Assembly: GCF_932276165.1 (NCBI RefSeq) | Contig: NC_063984.1 | Span: 5,959,501-6,023,500 of the forward strand | From: Plutella xylostella | Taxonomy: Eukaryota > Arthropoda > Insecta > Lepidoptera > Plutellidae | Length of the DNA stretch: 64,000 nucleotides | Direction: 5' to 3' | In this document: positions 32,885 to 46,500 of the stretch, in pieces | Position numbering within the stretch: the first letter of the stretch is position 1 | Layout: every line of letters starts with the position of its first letter | The notes under the pieces: generated by a model | Database searches by the model: none | What the model saw: the letters and a program-made list of their open reading frames with translations, nothing else | What the model was told of the DNA's origin: nothing | Made by a program: the position numbers and the translations under genes

Positions 32885-33825
32885 TACAGGGTGTCGCAGA
32901 AGTGGTTTACTAGGTTCTACCTTTTTTGGCATAAGATTTTTTTGCCTAATCTCGTATTGCATAGTAACGTTTGGTCAAAGTCTCGTTACGCCGAAAATCG
33001 TATGGCATAAATCTCGTTTAGTAAAAAGTTATTTAGCATAACATTGTTTAGCCTAATAATGGTATGGCCAAATCTTGAATAGCCTAATAATGCTATGGCA
33101 TAGGTTTATACAAAGTAATAATATTCGTTTGGCTTTAACTTTGACGGAGCGTCTCCCTACATAGTGCAAACTGGTGCCTTGTATTGTTTCCGCTGTTTGG
33201 AAAACGCTCCGCTCCGCTTCGCTGCGCTCCGCTTTGGTTTTGATGAACATGTGCACCTAACACGCTCCTCCTCGCTTTGCTCGTCGTCGCACCTATTTTT
33301 AGGTTTCGATCACATGGGGTTTGTAATAGTTATATTGGCCGTTAACTTTCGATTTTTTGATCATACAATATCATGATTTTCGGGATGTAGGAGAAAAATA
33401 CCACAATTTGTACATTTACTACATACTTAATATATTATTTATTAAGATAACATTAGGAGAAACAAGATTATACATAGGTATAGACGAACATAAATTTGAG
33501 CAAACGAAACTTAGGTGTTTAAAGATTGTGCCTAAAGAGTTTTAGACGAAACGAGCCTTATGCCACATAAGTCTTGGCAAAGTGATGGTTCGGCCAAAAA
33601 AGTTTAGACCATACGAGTTATGCTAAATGAGTTTTGGTCAATAAAGATTATGCCAGATGAGCGGAACCCGGTTTACTAAGCTGAAACAGGGTGACTCTAG
33701 GAGTGATTCTGAACGACTTATGTAAAATCGTGAAAAAAGAAATAAGTTCCCATTGTAAAAAGTCAGGTGACCAACAAAGGTTCTATAAAAAAGGTTTTTT
33801 TTTTAAATTTAACATCCTGTATTTG
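32885..33825. mobile_element. CAGGGTGTC-type repeat (outer element)
   Basis: The left end reads ATACAGGGTGTCGCAGAAG. The sequence resumes after the insertion as AGCTGAAACAGGGTGACTC and ends near AACATCCTGTATTTGG, roughly an inverted match of the left terminus. Terminal ATACAGG..CCTGTAT is shared with the long inverted-repeat element at 56721-58383. The copy is short, decayed and noncoding, and it is split by the element at 32913-33669. Confidence 0.55.
32913..33669. mobile_element. Non-autonomous element nested in the outer repeat, with subterminal quasi-repeats
   Basis: It is flanked by direct repeats GGTTTACTA at 32904-32912 and 33670-33678. The ends are GGTTCTACC... and ...GCGGAACCC, short imperfect inverted repeats. 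The left 200 bases are built from degenerate units of the kind TATGGCATAAATCTCGTTTA (GGCATAA, GCCTAATAAT, TCTCGTTT). The right 130 bases carry the inverted units (TTATGCC, GAGTTTTGG, ACGAG). The centre has a CGCTCCGCTCCGCTTCGCTG stretch. No protein is encoded. Confidence 0.65.
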
Positions 33826-36203
33826 GAATATTTACTATGGGTGGATTAACGTAATTGCTTATGTAACAAAATCTAAATTAATGATGCCATAATTTGAGGG
33901 ATGATTTGGCGAAATTGTTAATTGTTATCGCGTATAATGTTGTCATTACGATTGGTGAAACCTTTACCCATCCCTGTTTTACATTAATTAAGATGATAAG
34001 ACGAGTAAGGCCCTTATCAGATTTTTCCTCATTTTACCTAGTGTTTATTATCAATTGTTTTTTTTACTTCTTGATAGAAAACCAGCCCTTATTGGTATTA
34101 TAAATTGAAGCCTCGGATTTTTAAATGCATATGCTAAGAGTTAACGTTTTTTTTTTAATAAAAATGTAACTGCGGCAATTTTTAATAAGCAGTTGCATTA
34201 TCAAAGGGGCAATTACATACAATGACAGTATCTTTGCACGTGCTGGGAACTATAGCAAATGGTGAAAAAATCAATCTTTGCTCTAATTATATTAATTGCT
34301 TATGTATCTATGAAACTAGGGAAGGACCTAAGTACTCCTTTTAGTTAGCTTCAGTGGGGCACTCAGTAACTGTTTGGACTAAACTTCAGAGTTGAGTAGC
34401 GGGAAGCTTATAAGTACAAGTTAAGTATCCACTGAAATGAAAACTTCGGATGATGTTAACTGCTTATCTAAGTTGATTGGTGATAGATACTGTAGGTATA
34501 GCTATTATGTTCAACGTGAAATGTTAAAAATATTTTAATTAAAGTAAACAATTATTGATTACTTCAGTACTTGAAATGAAGATATGATGCTCATTTTCAA
34601 ATATAATTAATATAATTTATTATAAATGAAAAAGTACGTTTATCAAACTACGTATACCGAATTTGGTTTGTGTTCACAGTCACACGTGGCGTGGCGGGAA
34701 CGATCTTCGCAACAAAGTCACATTGCACTGACTTGTAGGTTACAGATGTTTTCAGTTTTCACGGGTGTAGTACCAATAGTATTATTATTTATAGGCTATT
34801 TAAATAAAATACTCGCAGTTCAAAATTAGGCCTCAATGCGTACCAATTAAGATCAAAAGTACTGGTAGCTATTTCAGTTCACGAAATCAAAAGTGTTCAT
34901 AATTTGCAAATTTCAGTATGAATCATACCGAAGGTGTTCATATGAAATATGGTGTGTGTTCTATAAATTGCAATTATTAAATATACATTTGTAGTACGGG
35001 AACATTTATTTATTCTTTTATAAAATAACTATATTGTTAACTTTACATATTAGAATTTTATGAGCTTCGTAAAGAACGTTAGAACGATAAGATTGAAAAA
35101 CTTAGGTAATGTTACTAACGGGTAAATCCATGCTGGCACGATTTTAAAACAAGCGTGCAACTCGTTGTACATAATATAAGTGTTAATGGCTTCATAATAT
35201 AATTCACATTCCCCGATAGTACCTACATACACGCATGCTACACGGGATAAAACCTACTTCCCTAGATGCGCCCAGATGCATGCGCGCTTACTGTACCTGT
35301 CAGCCAGGAATGTGGACACTAGGTCCACTAGCATACCTAGAATATTGTACAGTGCCCTAGCTTTACGTAGGACTCCTAGGAGTCTGTAGGATAAACTGAA
35401 TAGCATGCGAAGCCCGCTTGTTTTGTTTTTCATCTGAGTGCTTTCATTAAGTTTTATTTTTCATTAAGTTAATGAGATACTCTGAACTACTAAATGGCTG
35501 AAAAGATTTTGATGTAAAAAGTTATATAAGTTATAAGAAAGAAAAATAAACCAAATCCTAAGTGCGACGGTGCCAAACCAATATTGTTCTAATTCTGTTT
35601 TAAAATAATTTCGATATTTCGCTGAAATCCTGAAAATTATTATTAATACTAAGTATGAATAATAGCTGAAGTGTATTGAGGAAGTATATACTAAGCACAT
35701 AATAGTATATATACATATTGTATTATTTATGTAAATTGCACAGCTTTATGTGGACAGTTGGCAGTAGAAACCTTCGCGAGTGTTGCTTCATATTTTTTAC
35801 AGCTTCTATTGTTTTTTATCTGATTTAAGTGGGTCGGAATAAAGTACGACTGATTTGAGGACTGATTTAAGCTCCTTTTACACAATTGATTAGTGCAAGT
35901 GACGAGTAGAAAGGCATTTAATTATAGTAGATAAAAAATTAGCAGAAACAATTTTCAATATTGACATGCAAATAAGCAATAATAGGTAATTCCTAGATTT
36001 GATACTTAGTAATACTTAATATTAATTATCGTATTAGACATACCGTATTTAGATTAAAAAAGCATAGTAAGGGTTAGTATTAATTAGGAACATTCAATCA
36101 ATTATATTAATTTTAGGCAGCTAACTTAATAATAATTGTTTAAAAATGCAGTTTTGTCAAAACATGGAAAAGTGCAGTAAAAAGTTGGGCGGGCGGGACT
36201 TAC

Positions 36204-36420
36204 CGTGGGCGGCGGGAACTGAAACTTCCTTATAGCAAGTCACTTTCAGGCACTCAGTAGTTTTCAATGTTTATTTAGAACTTGCGGCCGGCACAATTAA
36301 TTTTCATTTTATTATTATTGACTTGAATGTTTTATAATATTTCCGTGTGTGGTGCGACAGTGAAGAGTGTCGGGGACGGTCGGAGCGGTGTGTCGCGCGC
36401 GGCGCCTGCCACCTGACTGA
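36204..36420 (-). promoter_or_regulatory. Candidate upstream noncoding exon/promoter of the Senseless-type gene
   Basis: On the minus strand CCGCCGCCCACG|GTAAGT is a strong splice donor with exon end at 36204. Reading back, a stop is met in the compatible frame before any ATG, so this would be 5' UTR. It would splice to the acceptor directly before the ATG at 32159. A TATAAAA-like word lies on the same strand near 36330-36338. This is composition and splice-site evidence only. Confidence 0.3.
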
Positions 36421-37632
36421 AGGCAGCGCGGCGAGCCCCGACCTACCCGACCGAGCTCCCACAGCCACGTTCCTTTTTCAAAACGGCACAAAAACTGCGC
36501 CCGCTGGAGGCTGCGCAATAAAGAAATGATTTGATGAAACAGCCACTTGACAGGTGGCTCGCGACGCGCCCTGGCTTCCACACGATCATGTGTTGAACCT
36601 GTAGCTCTGAAGAGCTTCGCAACAAAAAGTGAATGCTGAAACCGTTTACGAAACGTTTTACGCCTTTCATGGACCTATCACAATGCTTAAAACCGAACAC
36701 GCACAGTTTTATATACGGATTTCACGGTGTTTACCGGACAAAAGCTGAAAAATTTCAGGCTGCGACAATTAGTCATGGCACACCTGAAATAACATGAATG
36801 CAGTTAGTTGAGAGACGAGATGCCTGAAATAAGTGGCGGGCGCCCGGGGCTCGGCTCATCACCGCCACGTGATTGTAATTGTGTGTCTCGAGCTCGGTGA
36901 AGCTTACAGCTCATTTTGCGCTTAACGCTTTAATCTGCGCACTCTAATCGGCGCAGTAATGACGCGCTCGGCAGCGCGCCCTGCGCAGGCGCATCACGGG
37001 AGCCCGCGGGACTAGGACCAGCTAATTGTCAGTTGCATTACACTGAGGCTCAGAAAAATTGCTTTTTAGTATTAATGCCCTGAAATAAGCGGTTGCCGGC
37101 CGGGTGACATTTAAACTATCCTATTATGGATCGTAACAGCTTGCGGCTTATGAACTCCGCGTAATAGCGGTGCTGTTTGGAAACTGCATAATATCATGTG
37201 ATAATGTTATATGCATTCTAATTACTAGACCGTGCCATCTTTAAATTAATAGTTTCATTTTGTAAAGTTTCATTACCTGGCTTCATGGAATCTTGTTGAA
37301 GTGGGTAGTCATTATTAATAACAAGATTGTCTATAAAAATATATATGTTACTTACAAGTATATATAGTTCCTATAGCTAATGCTATTTTGTACTTTTGGA
37401 GATTTCTGTTTTGCCAAGTGCAAAACTTTTTTTAGTGTGAAATATTTTGCTTCTAAGTACATAAGCTACTATTTCAATTAATATTATTCATGCTATCGGT
37501 CGTTAAAATGTTAAAATCAAGTAGGCGCCTCGACAAAATAAGCTTAGATTTAACTTGTCCGAGCGTTAGTAATCGTTTGTTTACTTTCAGTAGCTGAAAG
37601 TTGGATAATCTGTGAATCCCCGCGTTGAGATT

Positions 37633-37711
37633 AGAGCGGCGGCGGCGGCGGCGTTAGACGCGAGGCCCCGCCCCCGGCGCGCCATTGGTCCACGGGCGGC
37701 GGGGCGGGGCC
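37633..37711. promoter_or_regulatory. CpG island with GC boxes and an inverted CCAAT box
   Basis: A GCG run is followed by GGCCCCGCCCCC, the inverted CCAAT word GCCATTGGTCC, and GGGGCGGGGCC. Such a cluster in AT-rich insect DNA resembles a promoter core or a Polycomb/Trithorax-type regulatory element. The direction of any transcription cannot be told. Confidence 0.4.
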
Positions 37712-38330
37712 TGATTAGAAAACACTTAGAAGGCTTTTCTCGGCCAACACTATTTAATTCATGATACCAAAATACTACGTCGAAAACATTGTCATGTCAA
37801 CACACTCCGAAAGATTGCTTATTCTAATTAGTCTTAAGTGTTTAGCATTATTTGGCATGCCATTGATAAGAGTGGGTGATATTCAAATTATTCAACTTGA
37901 TTAACATGGATTTTGCGTTTAAATTGCTTTTAAATAAGGTTTCGTCTTTTGTAAATTTTATTTTGAGTAGGTTGGTATAAGATAACAATTACGAACCTGA
38001 TCGAAGTTACGAACAATCAAATACAACATTCGAAGAACGACATGACTGAAAGGATATTTTAATTCGATTAATCGAAATTTCATATATAGCGCGATTTAGC
38101 TCAGCGATACGACGTTATTAGTAGCTAAGTGATTTGACACATAATCGCATTGTAATTAGGATTTAACACGTCGATGGCTGCATTAGAATCTCGGGAAGTT
38201 TAGCGGTTTAATCTGCTCTGGTTACGTTTGGGGAGGTTGTACGGTTTCAGGATAGTGCTTCAGCGGAGGGCTCCGGGGGTTGAAGCGAGGGGGGAGCGGG
38301 CAGGAGTGCACTCGGGGAGAAAATATACAT

Positions 38331-38480
38331 AACGGCAAGCGCGTGCCGGCGGGCGCGCGGGCGGGACGCGGGGCGGGGGCGGCGCGGGGCAGGGCGGCGG
38401 GGCGGGGGCGGGGGGGCGCGTCACGGCCCGTTAGCGAGGATGCGCGGCGCGTGCACATGTCGCCCCGGCACGCGCTCATC
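38331..38480. promoter_or_regulatory. Very GC-rich island
   Basis: About 150 bases of nearly pure G/C, rich in GGGCGGG words, including GGCGGGGCGGGGGCGGG. No coding or repeat identity is seen. It could be a promoter, a silencer or a G-quadruplex-forming segment of the Senseless upstream landscape. Confidence 0.35.
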
Positions 38481-40159
38481 CACTTTTTATTCACCTTTTT
38501 CTGTTACTGTTTTTGTTTTCTCCCTTTGTTCGAATTTTGATTCGAAGCCTCTTTTTCGAGGGAATTAATGAGGCCGGATTGGAGATATCGCGATTGTATT
38601 TGTGATTCACGAAGGTGTATTTTTTTATAGCGATGCCGCTATCAGGAAAAAAAACATCTTGGGACAGCCCGTCCTGGTGAATGTAACGGTCGCAGCCGAA
38701 CGCATTATGGGGGTGCGGAGCAGTTGTGCCGCCTGTATCACTACAGTGTAATTTATTCCGCTGGTCCCTCATCTATTCAGTTAAGCTTAAGGCATTTCGC
38801 ATACCACTACTTTAATGAAAACAAAAGCAACAACTGCGCATCATACATAATCAAAGCCTGTATCTACTGAGAAATAAAGCAAAACTTGTAGTTAATAGCA
38901 GAATCAAAATAGAATGTTTGGAGGGAGGCTTCAGCTGCAGAACCGGCCGCCGCCGCCGCTTGCTGTTTCTTAAAGTCAACTTTTATTAATTGGGCAGATG
39001 AGAGCCGCGCGCCTGTGATGAATGTTTCTGCCTTATAAGGCCCGCAGTTCGCGAAACCTTTTATAGATTCTCAATTAAAAGTGTCTATTATAGTTAATAG
39101 GACGGACGGATGGACATAGTGGCGTTTAAAAACAGGAATATTTGCTTTAAATACGGGATAAAAAACAGGTAATATAACGGAAAGGACGATTAAGTGGAAT
39201 AAAATATAGCATGGGGTTGTGAGCGGCAGGTGCTACGACGGAGAGCGGAGCCCAGTGAGCTACGGCGCCCGCGATAGACGCTACGAACCTCGCACGGATA
39301 AAACTATCTAATCTAACGAAGGAAAAAAAATGTCTCCATGACTCCGCTGATGTCTTAATGATGGACAATTTTATACACTTATTTTGTTTTAACTTATATT
39401 TTTATATATTACAAATAAAATGCAATAAATTTCGCAGATTTATATTTCGCAGAACAATAATATGTCCTCGATTCCATCACCTACAAACATCGATATCGGT
39501 AGAATATCGACAAGCCATCCCGGGGCAACCCTACGGCACCCTCAAGATTGAGGGAGCACCCGCCGCGGCATGTGCGCCCTTAACGGATTTATTCAAACCT
39601 CCTTGCAGTGCGGACACCTAACCTCTATGCTAAATTAAGAAAAAAACTCATCAGTTCATTGAACGGTGTTCGTTTTTTGAACGTCTTTGAGAGCTTTCTG
39701 GGTGAGGGGGTATTAGAAAGGAGTTTGGAGTTTTCTACTGGGTTAACTGGTTTAAAATATTATTTAGGAGTTGTTGAAATTAAAGAATTTTAAGCTTAAT
39801 AATATTATTAACAAACTGTAAGTATTTTTGAAAGTTCCTGTGACAAGCACCAGATTTCTCCTAAACGGAAAAGGAGCTTTTTCATTGATCGTGAAATTGC
39901 GGTATGTTTTATGCACTATAAGTCATTTGAGTGATAAATTAGCCAAATTTCATTTTGAAAATTCGAATTTGCACTTGATAGGTGAGGTCAGGGATAACAT
40001 ACAGACTGGTAGTAAGTAGGTGTACGATCGGCGCTGGGCCCGAGTGGCTCGCAGACTGCAGGGAAACCGCATACAGACAACATTCTTGATTTATACGATC
40101 ACATCCTTATGGCATTATTATAAAATTTATTCTTTAACATGTTCCATAGCATCAGAGAT

Positions 40160-40555
40160 ATCATCATCATCACGACCCATTACGTCCCCACTGCTGGGGC
40201 ACGGGTCTCCTTCCAATGAAGGAAGGGTTTAGGCCTAGTCCACCACGCTGGCCAAGTGCGGGTTGGTGGACCCCAACACAAGCAAGCTTGTGCTGAGAGA
40301 GTTGTCGGGTAAGTGGGCAACCCGACTGTCAGATGTTTTCAAGCCGCCCGAAGGCCTCTGACTAGGCTTAACGACTGCTGCCGAAGCAGCAACCGGGACC
40401 CACGGCTTAACGTGCCGTCCGAAGCACGGAAGCGTCCAGAAAAGCACCACTTGAAATTGGTCACCCATCCAATGGCTGACCGTGTCAGTTGTTGCTTAAC
40501 CTCAGCGATCAGTTACGATTACTGAGGCCCGCTCGACTACGGACGCTTCGAGATA
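40160..40555 (-). mobile_element. 5S rRNA-derived SINE, near-complete copy
   Basis: Read on the minus strand, the head holds CTGAGGTTAAGCAAC followed by CGGTCAGCCATTGGATGGGT and GACC, at plus positions 40459-40518. It closely resembles the 5S rRNA internal promoter region (GAAGTTAAGCAAC...CTTGGATGGGTGACC). The body follows with TTGCTGCTTCGGCAGCAG and CCTAGTCAGAGGCCTTCGG, and ends near GTAATGGGTCGTGATGATG. A truncated copy of the body lies at 18365-18610. Confidence 0.8.
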
Positions 40556-43500
40556 TATTTCATTTAAACTCAGCCGAAAGAGTTATGTTCAACAAAAAGA
40601 TGGGTAGCCATAAATTAGTGTTAACAAAAATGCCTAAGGGTTCAAGTGTCACGATTAAAATATGATTATGCTTGCGTGTTGAGATAGCATAACCATACAT
40701 ACTGCTACTAAGTAATACCATAAATAAAATAAATCTGATTTCAGTGAAAACATTCAATTGCACCTTGTACTTTTAGGTACATGATAGCTAGATTGTAAGT
40801 GTTTATCTTCAATTAACTTGAAGGTGAAGAAATGGTACCCGCAAATAATATTTTGGTGCATTGTCTGCGAGGCAACAGTTACCTCACAACACAGGCATAT
40901 GGCGTGCGGCGCGCGCGCAGTCGCGGGCAGAAACCGTAAAAGCTGCGCGGAAACCACGTCTGTGTCTCCACCGTCATCTCCAGCGCACAATGCGGGGCGG
41001 CGGGGCGGCGGCGGGGCGGGCGGTGCCGCTCATTACTCGCGCCGCGCAGTAATTGCCGCCGCTGCAGCCCGCACAATGGGCACATGGCCCGACTCTCCAC
41101 TCGGAGGCCGCAGACTGCTGTTCGCTTTGCGGTTTGCGATTACTGCCTTCGTAATACCACCATACATGAAAAAATCTTTCATACCATTCATTTCACTCTC
41201 ATTGCGCGCATCACAATGAGCTTGCAGTAAAATAATCTATATTAAAACGTGCAGCATTTAACATGGTTTGCGGTATGCCCTTGCGATTTCGTGGCTTCAA
41301 TGTGTGCGTGGACTTTTCAACATTTAAACGCATATGCTTGACTTTTGATTATTGGAGGCTATCAGGGGCTCACATAGGTATGCGTACGTGTACTCTTTGA
41401 CAATTTAATAGCATATGCGAGTACACCTGCTGTTGCAAAAAGTAGGCGCACGCTTCGGGCGCGGAATTCGTCGCGTCGCTCCTAGCCGAGCCGGGGCTTC
41501 ACTCTGTACGCTATTTATCTGGTAATTGATTGGAAAGGTGCACTATTAAGTGTTTCACTTGCGTTTTTACCAGTGTTTACCTTATAGGGCGCTCTTTGTC
41601 CTCAAAGCGAAGGGTTTGGTTTACATTTGTAGAGGCATGTGCGATAGCTATAGGTTACAAACAGACCAAGATTGTTGTTTCTTAAGAAAGTATTTTCAGC
41701 TTTAATGTAGTACAAATACAAACCATATTATTTACCCTAAATTAAAGATCCTCATTGGTCTTCCCTGATTTCAGATATGAACATATCACCAAGTAAATCC
41801 TGTAATTTGCAGATTTTAAGAGTATGTTCAGTTCTCTGAATTTATAAAGGTTGTTACGAGTACAAGACAATCAAGACTCGAATATCTTAATGAACTGTCA
41901 GCGATGCGAGTGCATATAGGGGGTGATATCATTATCCCCGTGTCGTCATAAACCACTGCGTGGTAGCGTATGTTTATAGGTACATGTTCATTTATTATGG
42001 CGATACGAAATCACTGTCATACAGTAACGAGACTTCTTTAAATGGACAAACCTGATTTGTTAAAATATTTTATGGTTCCTTGTACTTACTAGATACCCAC
42101 TCTGAGTCTTGGAACCTACTGAACTGACATAGCAGCTCGGTCATAGCTAAAGCAGTATCACAATCACCACATAGTTAAGGTATAAAACAATATTGCTTAT
42201 CGCGTCTGAAAAACTTTCAGGTCGAAGCGAAGCTTGCGGGAAAAGTAAGTACACTATACATATATATTTTAAAGAATTCAGTAGTTGTTTGTAGGTAGAT
42301 ATCATCATATCAGTGGAAGCTTCTCAAAGCTCTCAGAGCTTTCACATTATTTATAGATTATAATTGTTTTGTGTCTACTTATTGTTATTTTTATGGTGCA
42401 ACTAAAGCGTGTCTTTTTGTATTATACAGTGGAGATACCTCATTGCGGGGCTATATGCGCAGGCGCAGTGAGGAGCCGCTTGCCGGCGGACACGCGCCCG
42501 CGGCTGCGGTCGCGCCGCTTGTCCACTGTAATGAGTATTTTAACTACTGTTTGTAAATCATGCCTTTATTCGCTCTTATGACCAGTTAGGACGCAGTTAA
42601 TGCTCTCAGCTGCGGTTTAATGAACACATGAACCGATTTCCTTTTAATAAAAAAATCGTTATTATAAAATGCGGTAGGTATTAAAGTCGCAATGCTTTGG
42701 TTTTTTTACGGCCGAAGATTAAATCAGAATTGGATGAATTTTGAGGTTGTAATGCGATATTCCGTTAATATTCAAGCAGTAGGTACTTAAGTGATAGTGA
42801 TTTTAGCCTACGCCCACGGCAACGCCGTTCACCCTCACGCTAATTCTTATCAGATCGCGTAACTTTGGCATTAACGTATTCACGTCGAAATCTCCATGTT
42901 TAACGAAGCGCGTGGCCACCACCGGCCCGGCCAGCTAAAGCTGGAGCTACAATAAATTTCAACAGTCTTGTGATTATTTTCTCCTTTGACACCCCACACC
43001 TGACATTGATTATAGATCTACATAACTTGTAAGTACTGACTCTGGGTCGTAGCTCAGTTCGTATCGGTGCTACGTACTAATGAGGCGTTAAATTACCTAC
43101 GAATAACTAACTATGTATCTACTTAGTTATTAGGTACTTTTTATTAGCAGTCGTAGGTAGGTCTCTAGGTAGGGGATAAAATATGTTAGTGTAGCGTTTG
43201 TTTATTAAACTTGTGCAAGCGGAGCTTTCAGACAAATCTTATTAGTTTGCATCGTATTACATTACAAGGAATGTGGTGTCAAATGCTAGCATGAAGAGTT
43301 AAAAGATACTTATAGCTTGCTTGATGTACAATCTAATCAAATCAAATGTGGTTACTATCATTATATTGATTTACGGAAAATCTAACATAGAAATTGTACG
43401 TACTTGCGTGACTTTACATGTAATTTGTATGTACATATGTATGGTAACATAATCTAAATTTTTATATTTAACAAAACTCTGGCACGTACAAAAATAAATA

Positions 43501-46500
43501 GTAACTTACGTAGGTAGACAGTACATAGAGTTTGCTGCTGTAAACCGTTTCTAATTTAAGTGGTATTGTGTGTAAATACACCGACGTTGACAAGGAGGGC
43601 TGATGGCGGCTTGCTGAAGAGGCATTGTTTTAGTGTTAAAACTGGTTTTAACTGCCGCGGTTCCGTTTATGTCCACTGGATTTTAAATAATTACATATTT
43701 AAATGTCTTTAACGATATTTTTATTTTTACCTTTACGTACTTGCACAGCATAAATCAGAAACTCCTAGTACTTATGCTTAATATACGAGGAATCTAAGGA
43801 TAACATATCTTTGAATAGCTTTGGTAACCACTTACTTAAAACAGTTAATGGTTTACATACTCAATAATATTATTATAAAAAAGAACACGCCCTGAACATT
43901 CTAATTACTTTGGCTAAACTGTCTAAAAATCCTGTTTGTCTTGTTTCTTTTTACCAGTGGAATCCAGGCTGAGATTTGTATAGTGAATTGATTTAGGTCG
44001 CGGTGAGTGGCGTAGTCAGTGCGCAGCGGGCCGCGGGGGTGAAGCGCGGGGGCGGCGCGGGGGGCGGCAGGTGGCGCGAAGGACGGGCCGGGAGCGCCTC
44101 GCAGCTAATTGATTCCAATCTGAGGCCCAAAACCTCGATAATTCACCCTTTGAGGACACCACTCTCGCCCGACCGCAATTACGCCAACGGGAACCTAACC
44201 GCATTGTCCCGTTCCTGTTTTTAGGAAACCCGTTATAAATTGTCTTTTCTTTATAATGCAAATAATTTGCATTCGAACAGCATTTCTGGAATATTTTCCA
44301 TCGATGATTTCGTAAATGAAGACCTCTCGGCGATACGTCGACTTAATGAATTTCATAAACGCTGTTGACAACCGCTCGTACCTGCACAGTCATTAAGTAA
44401 ATGATTATGTTTAAGTTTAATGAATGTTTGACACTTTTAATGATGACAGAGGAGTTAATTGAAAAAATAATGTAGCGTAATCCGTTGCTCACACGAGGCC
44501 GCGTTGTTCTCTGATTAAACCTAAGATTAGACCTTAGATTTTAATTAAAAGAAATATAATACAAAAGTTTCAGTAGGTACTTAAATAAAACCAAAATGCA
44601 ATGTAGGATAATTGTAAAGTTTTACACAAACTTTTTTTGCAGTACCGACGATACGTGGTCGAAGATTTAATTGGCAACATTAATCCGCAGACACGGTCAT
44701 TTCCTCCGCACGGTGGCTGTTCAGCAGGCTCCGCCGGTTTTATTGTGAAGTTTACTTTAATAGTATTATTAAAGCGGTTGAAAATTGTCGTATTAATCTC
44801 TGGCCTGGCCGCGCGTCGTGCCCCGGGCGGCGGCCGCGGTTCTCAGTCGACATCAAATCTCTTGTTGGGAATTAAATTGCGATATCTTATTTATAGTATC
44901 GATGCTCGGCTGTATGCATGAAAGATTGCTTTTTATTTAGTACTCGGGTAAGATGTAAGCAGATGCTAAATATCGCGGTACTTAATAACAAAATTGTTAT
45001 TGTTCACTTGGCACGAGCATGCCTACTTAATGTATGAATTAAACGATGCTTTAGACGTCTGATTATAGTTTCATAGAAAACAAGCAGGTGAATCTAACCG
45101 CGCGAGATAAAGCCACTAGCGCAACTGCCTAAACATCAGTTATGGTCGTCTATGATTAGCATAACAAATGGTGTTTTTAACGGAATCCGTAATGTAGATA
45201 ATCAAGTAGCATTTGCCATATCAGTGAGCGAGCCGGCGCACGACGCACGCGCCTGTAATTGCGCGCAAAGGTCGCACGCGCACATTGCGCGCGCACTTCC
45301 TGTCAGACACACTTTCCTTTTTAACGCGGATGATTTCGTACTTTTCGTACATCAATTAGGGTAAGGATTTTGTCGCGTTTATAAGCCAAGGACAGAGTAG
45401 ATGTTGCTCTTAATAGGGTATGAATAAAATGGATATGGATAACGTCTAGCAATAGACGATTACAGGCTGGATGTAATGATGATATGGAAGTTTGTAAAAG
45501 TAACTTGGAGCTTTAATTCAAAGAAACACACAGTTTGGGAAAACTGTAATAACTCTTCATTATTGTACCTAATCAGAACTTAAACTCTGATTGAACACTG
45601 CGATAAAATTAGTAGTCGATAATAAAGAGAAAATAGTAGAAAATATAGTAAGAACATGCAGGAAGGGCCCACATGCGCGCGCTTCGCTGTCAGTCTGTGC
45701 CCTCCCCTCCCCCCCCCCTCCCTTGGCCTCGGGCTCTCTTCGCAGCAAACGAATATAAATTATCATTCAGACAGAACCTTTTTTTATTTTAGTTTGTGCT
45801 ACTGAAAACCCTTTTTTTCGCAATGAAAAATTAATTATAAATCAATTATAACGAACCTTAGCCTCTATAATGGTTTGCGGTGGGCAAGGCAAATTAGTTT
45901 CTTCCTTTCTTATGTACAGTATAAAGGACCTGGGATTTGTGAAATATGTTTTGATAAGTAAATAGAATGGATATTTCTCTACTTATTTAAATAAGTTTAT
46001 AATTTTATTTATTAAGTTTATAATTTTGACTTGATACCATTAAGATAGGTGTTACTTAAGGCTACTACTTACTGTTTATACATGATATTCATGATTTGGA
46101 ACTAAAATGCCAATTTATAAGTAGCTTACACTTAGTCAACAAAAATAATAACTTTATTTGCAGATAAACGACATGGCCTCGGCACATCGCATGAAACGAC
46201 TGGCTCTAATGAAAATGTAAAGTACTAATTATAAATGTTGTTGGTTGATAATGTCACCGTGTCGTTAACTAATTCAACTACATGGAATTTATAATGAGGT
46301 GTATTTCATGATCTATATTCAATTTTATTTATCACTTTATCTAGACTATGATAACTAGGCATCATATGTCTAGTCTAGACACAATGTTAAACAGATGTTT
46401 AGAGCTTTCAAAAACCCTGTATGAATTTTTCAAATACCTCTTATTGTTGCTACCACCCGTAAACCTAGTTTTTACTATATTTTGACAATACAGAAAAAAA

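Larger units (their letters stand above)
32160..36203. other. Noncoding upstream region of the Senseless-type gene, part 1
   Basis: If the candidate upstream exon at 36204 is real, this is its intron. A block at 32630-32880 has balanced composition and may be regulatory. A nested pair of mobile elements covers 32885-33825. From 33.8 to 36.2 kb the sequence is AT-rich without recognisable features. Confidence 0.35.
36420..40160. other. Noncoding upstream region with CpG-rich blocks
   Basis: There is no convincing exon. GC-rich or balanced blocks lie at 36820-37020, 37633-37711, 38270-38480 and about 38935-39060, separated by AT-rich DNA. The open frame at 36443-36700 on the minus strand shows no family features and is not called. 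Confidence 0.4.

Noticed and set aside
36443..36700. 85-codon minus-strand frame near the candidate Senseless promoter
   Set aside because: Its frame does not lead into the known coding exons and it shows no family features.
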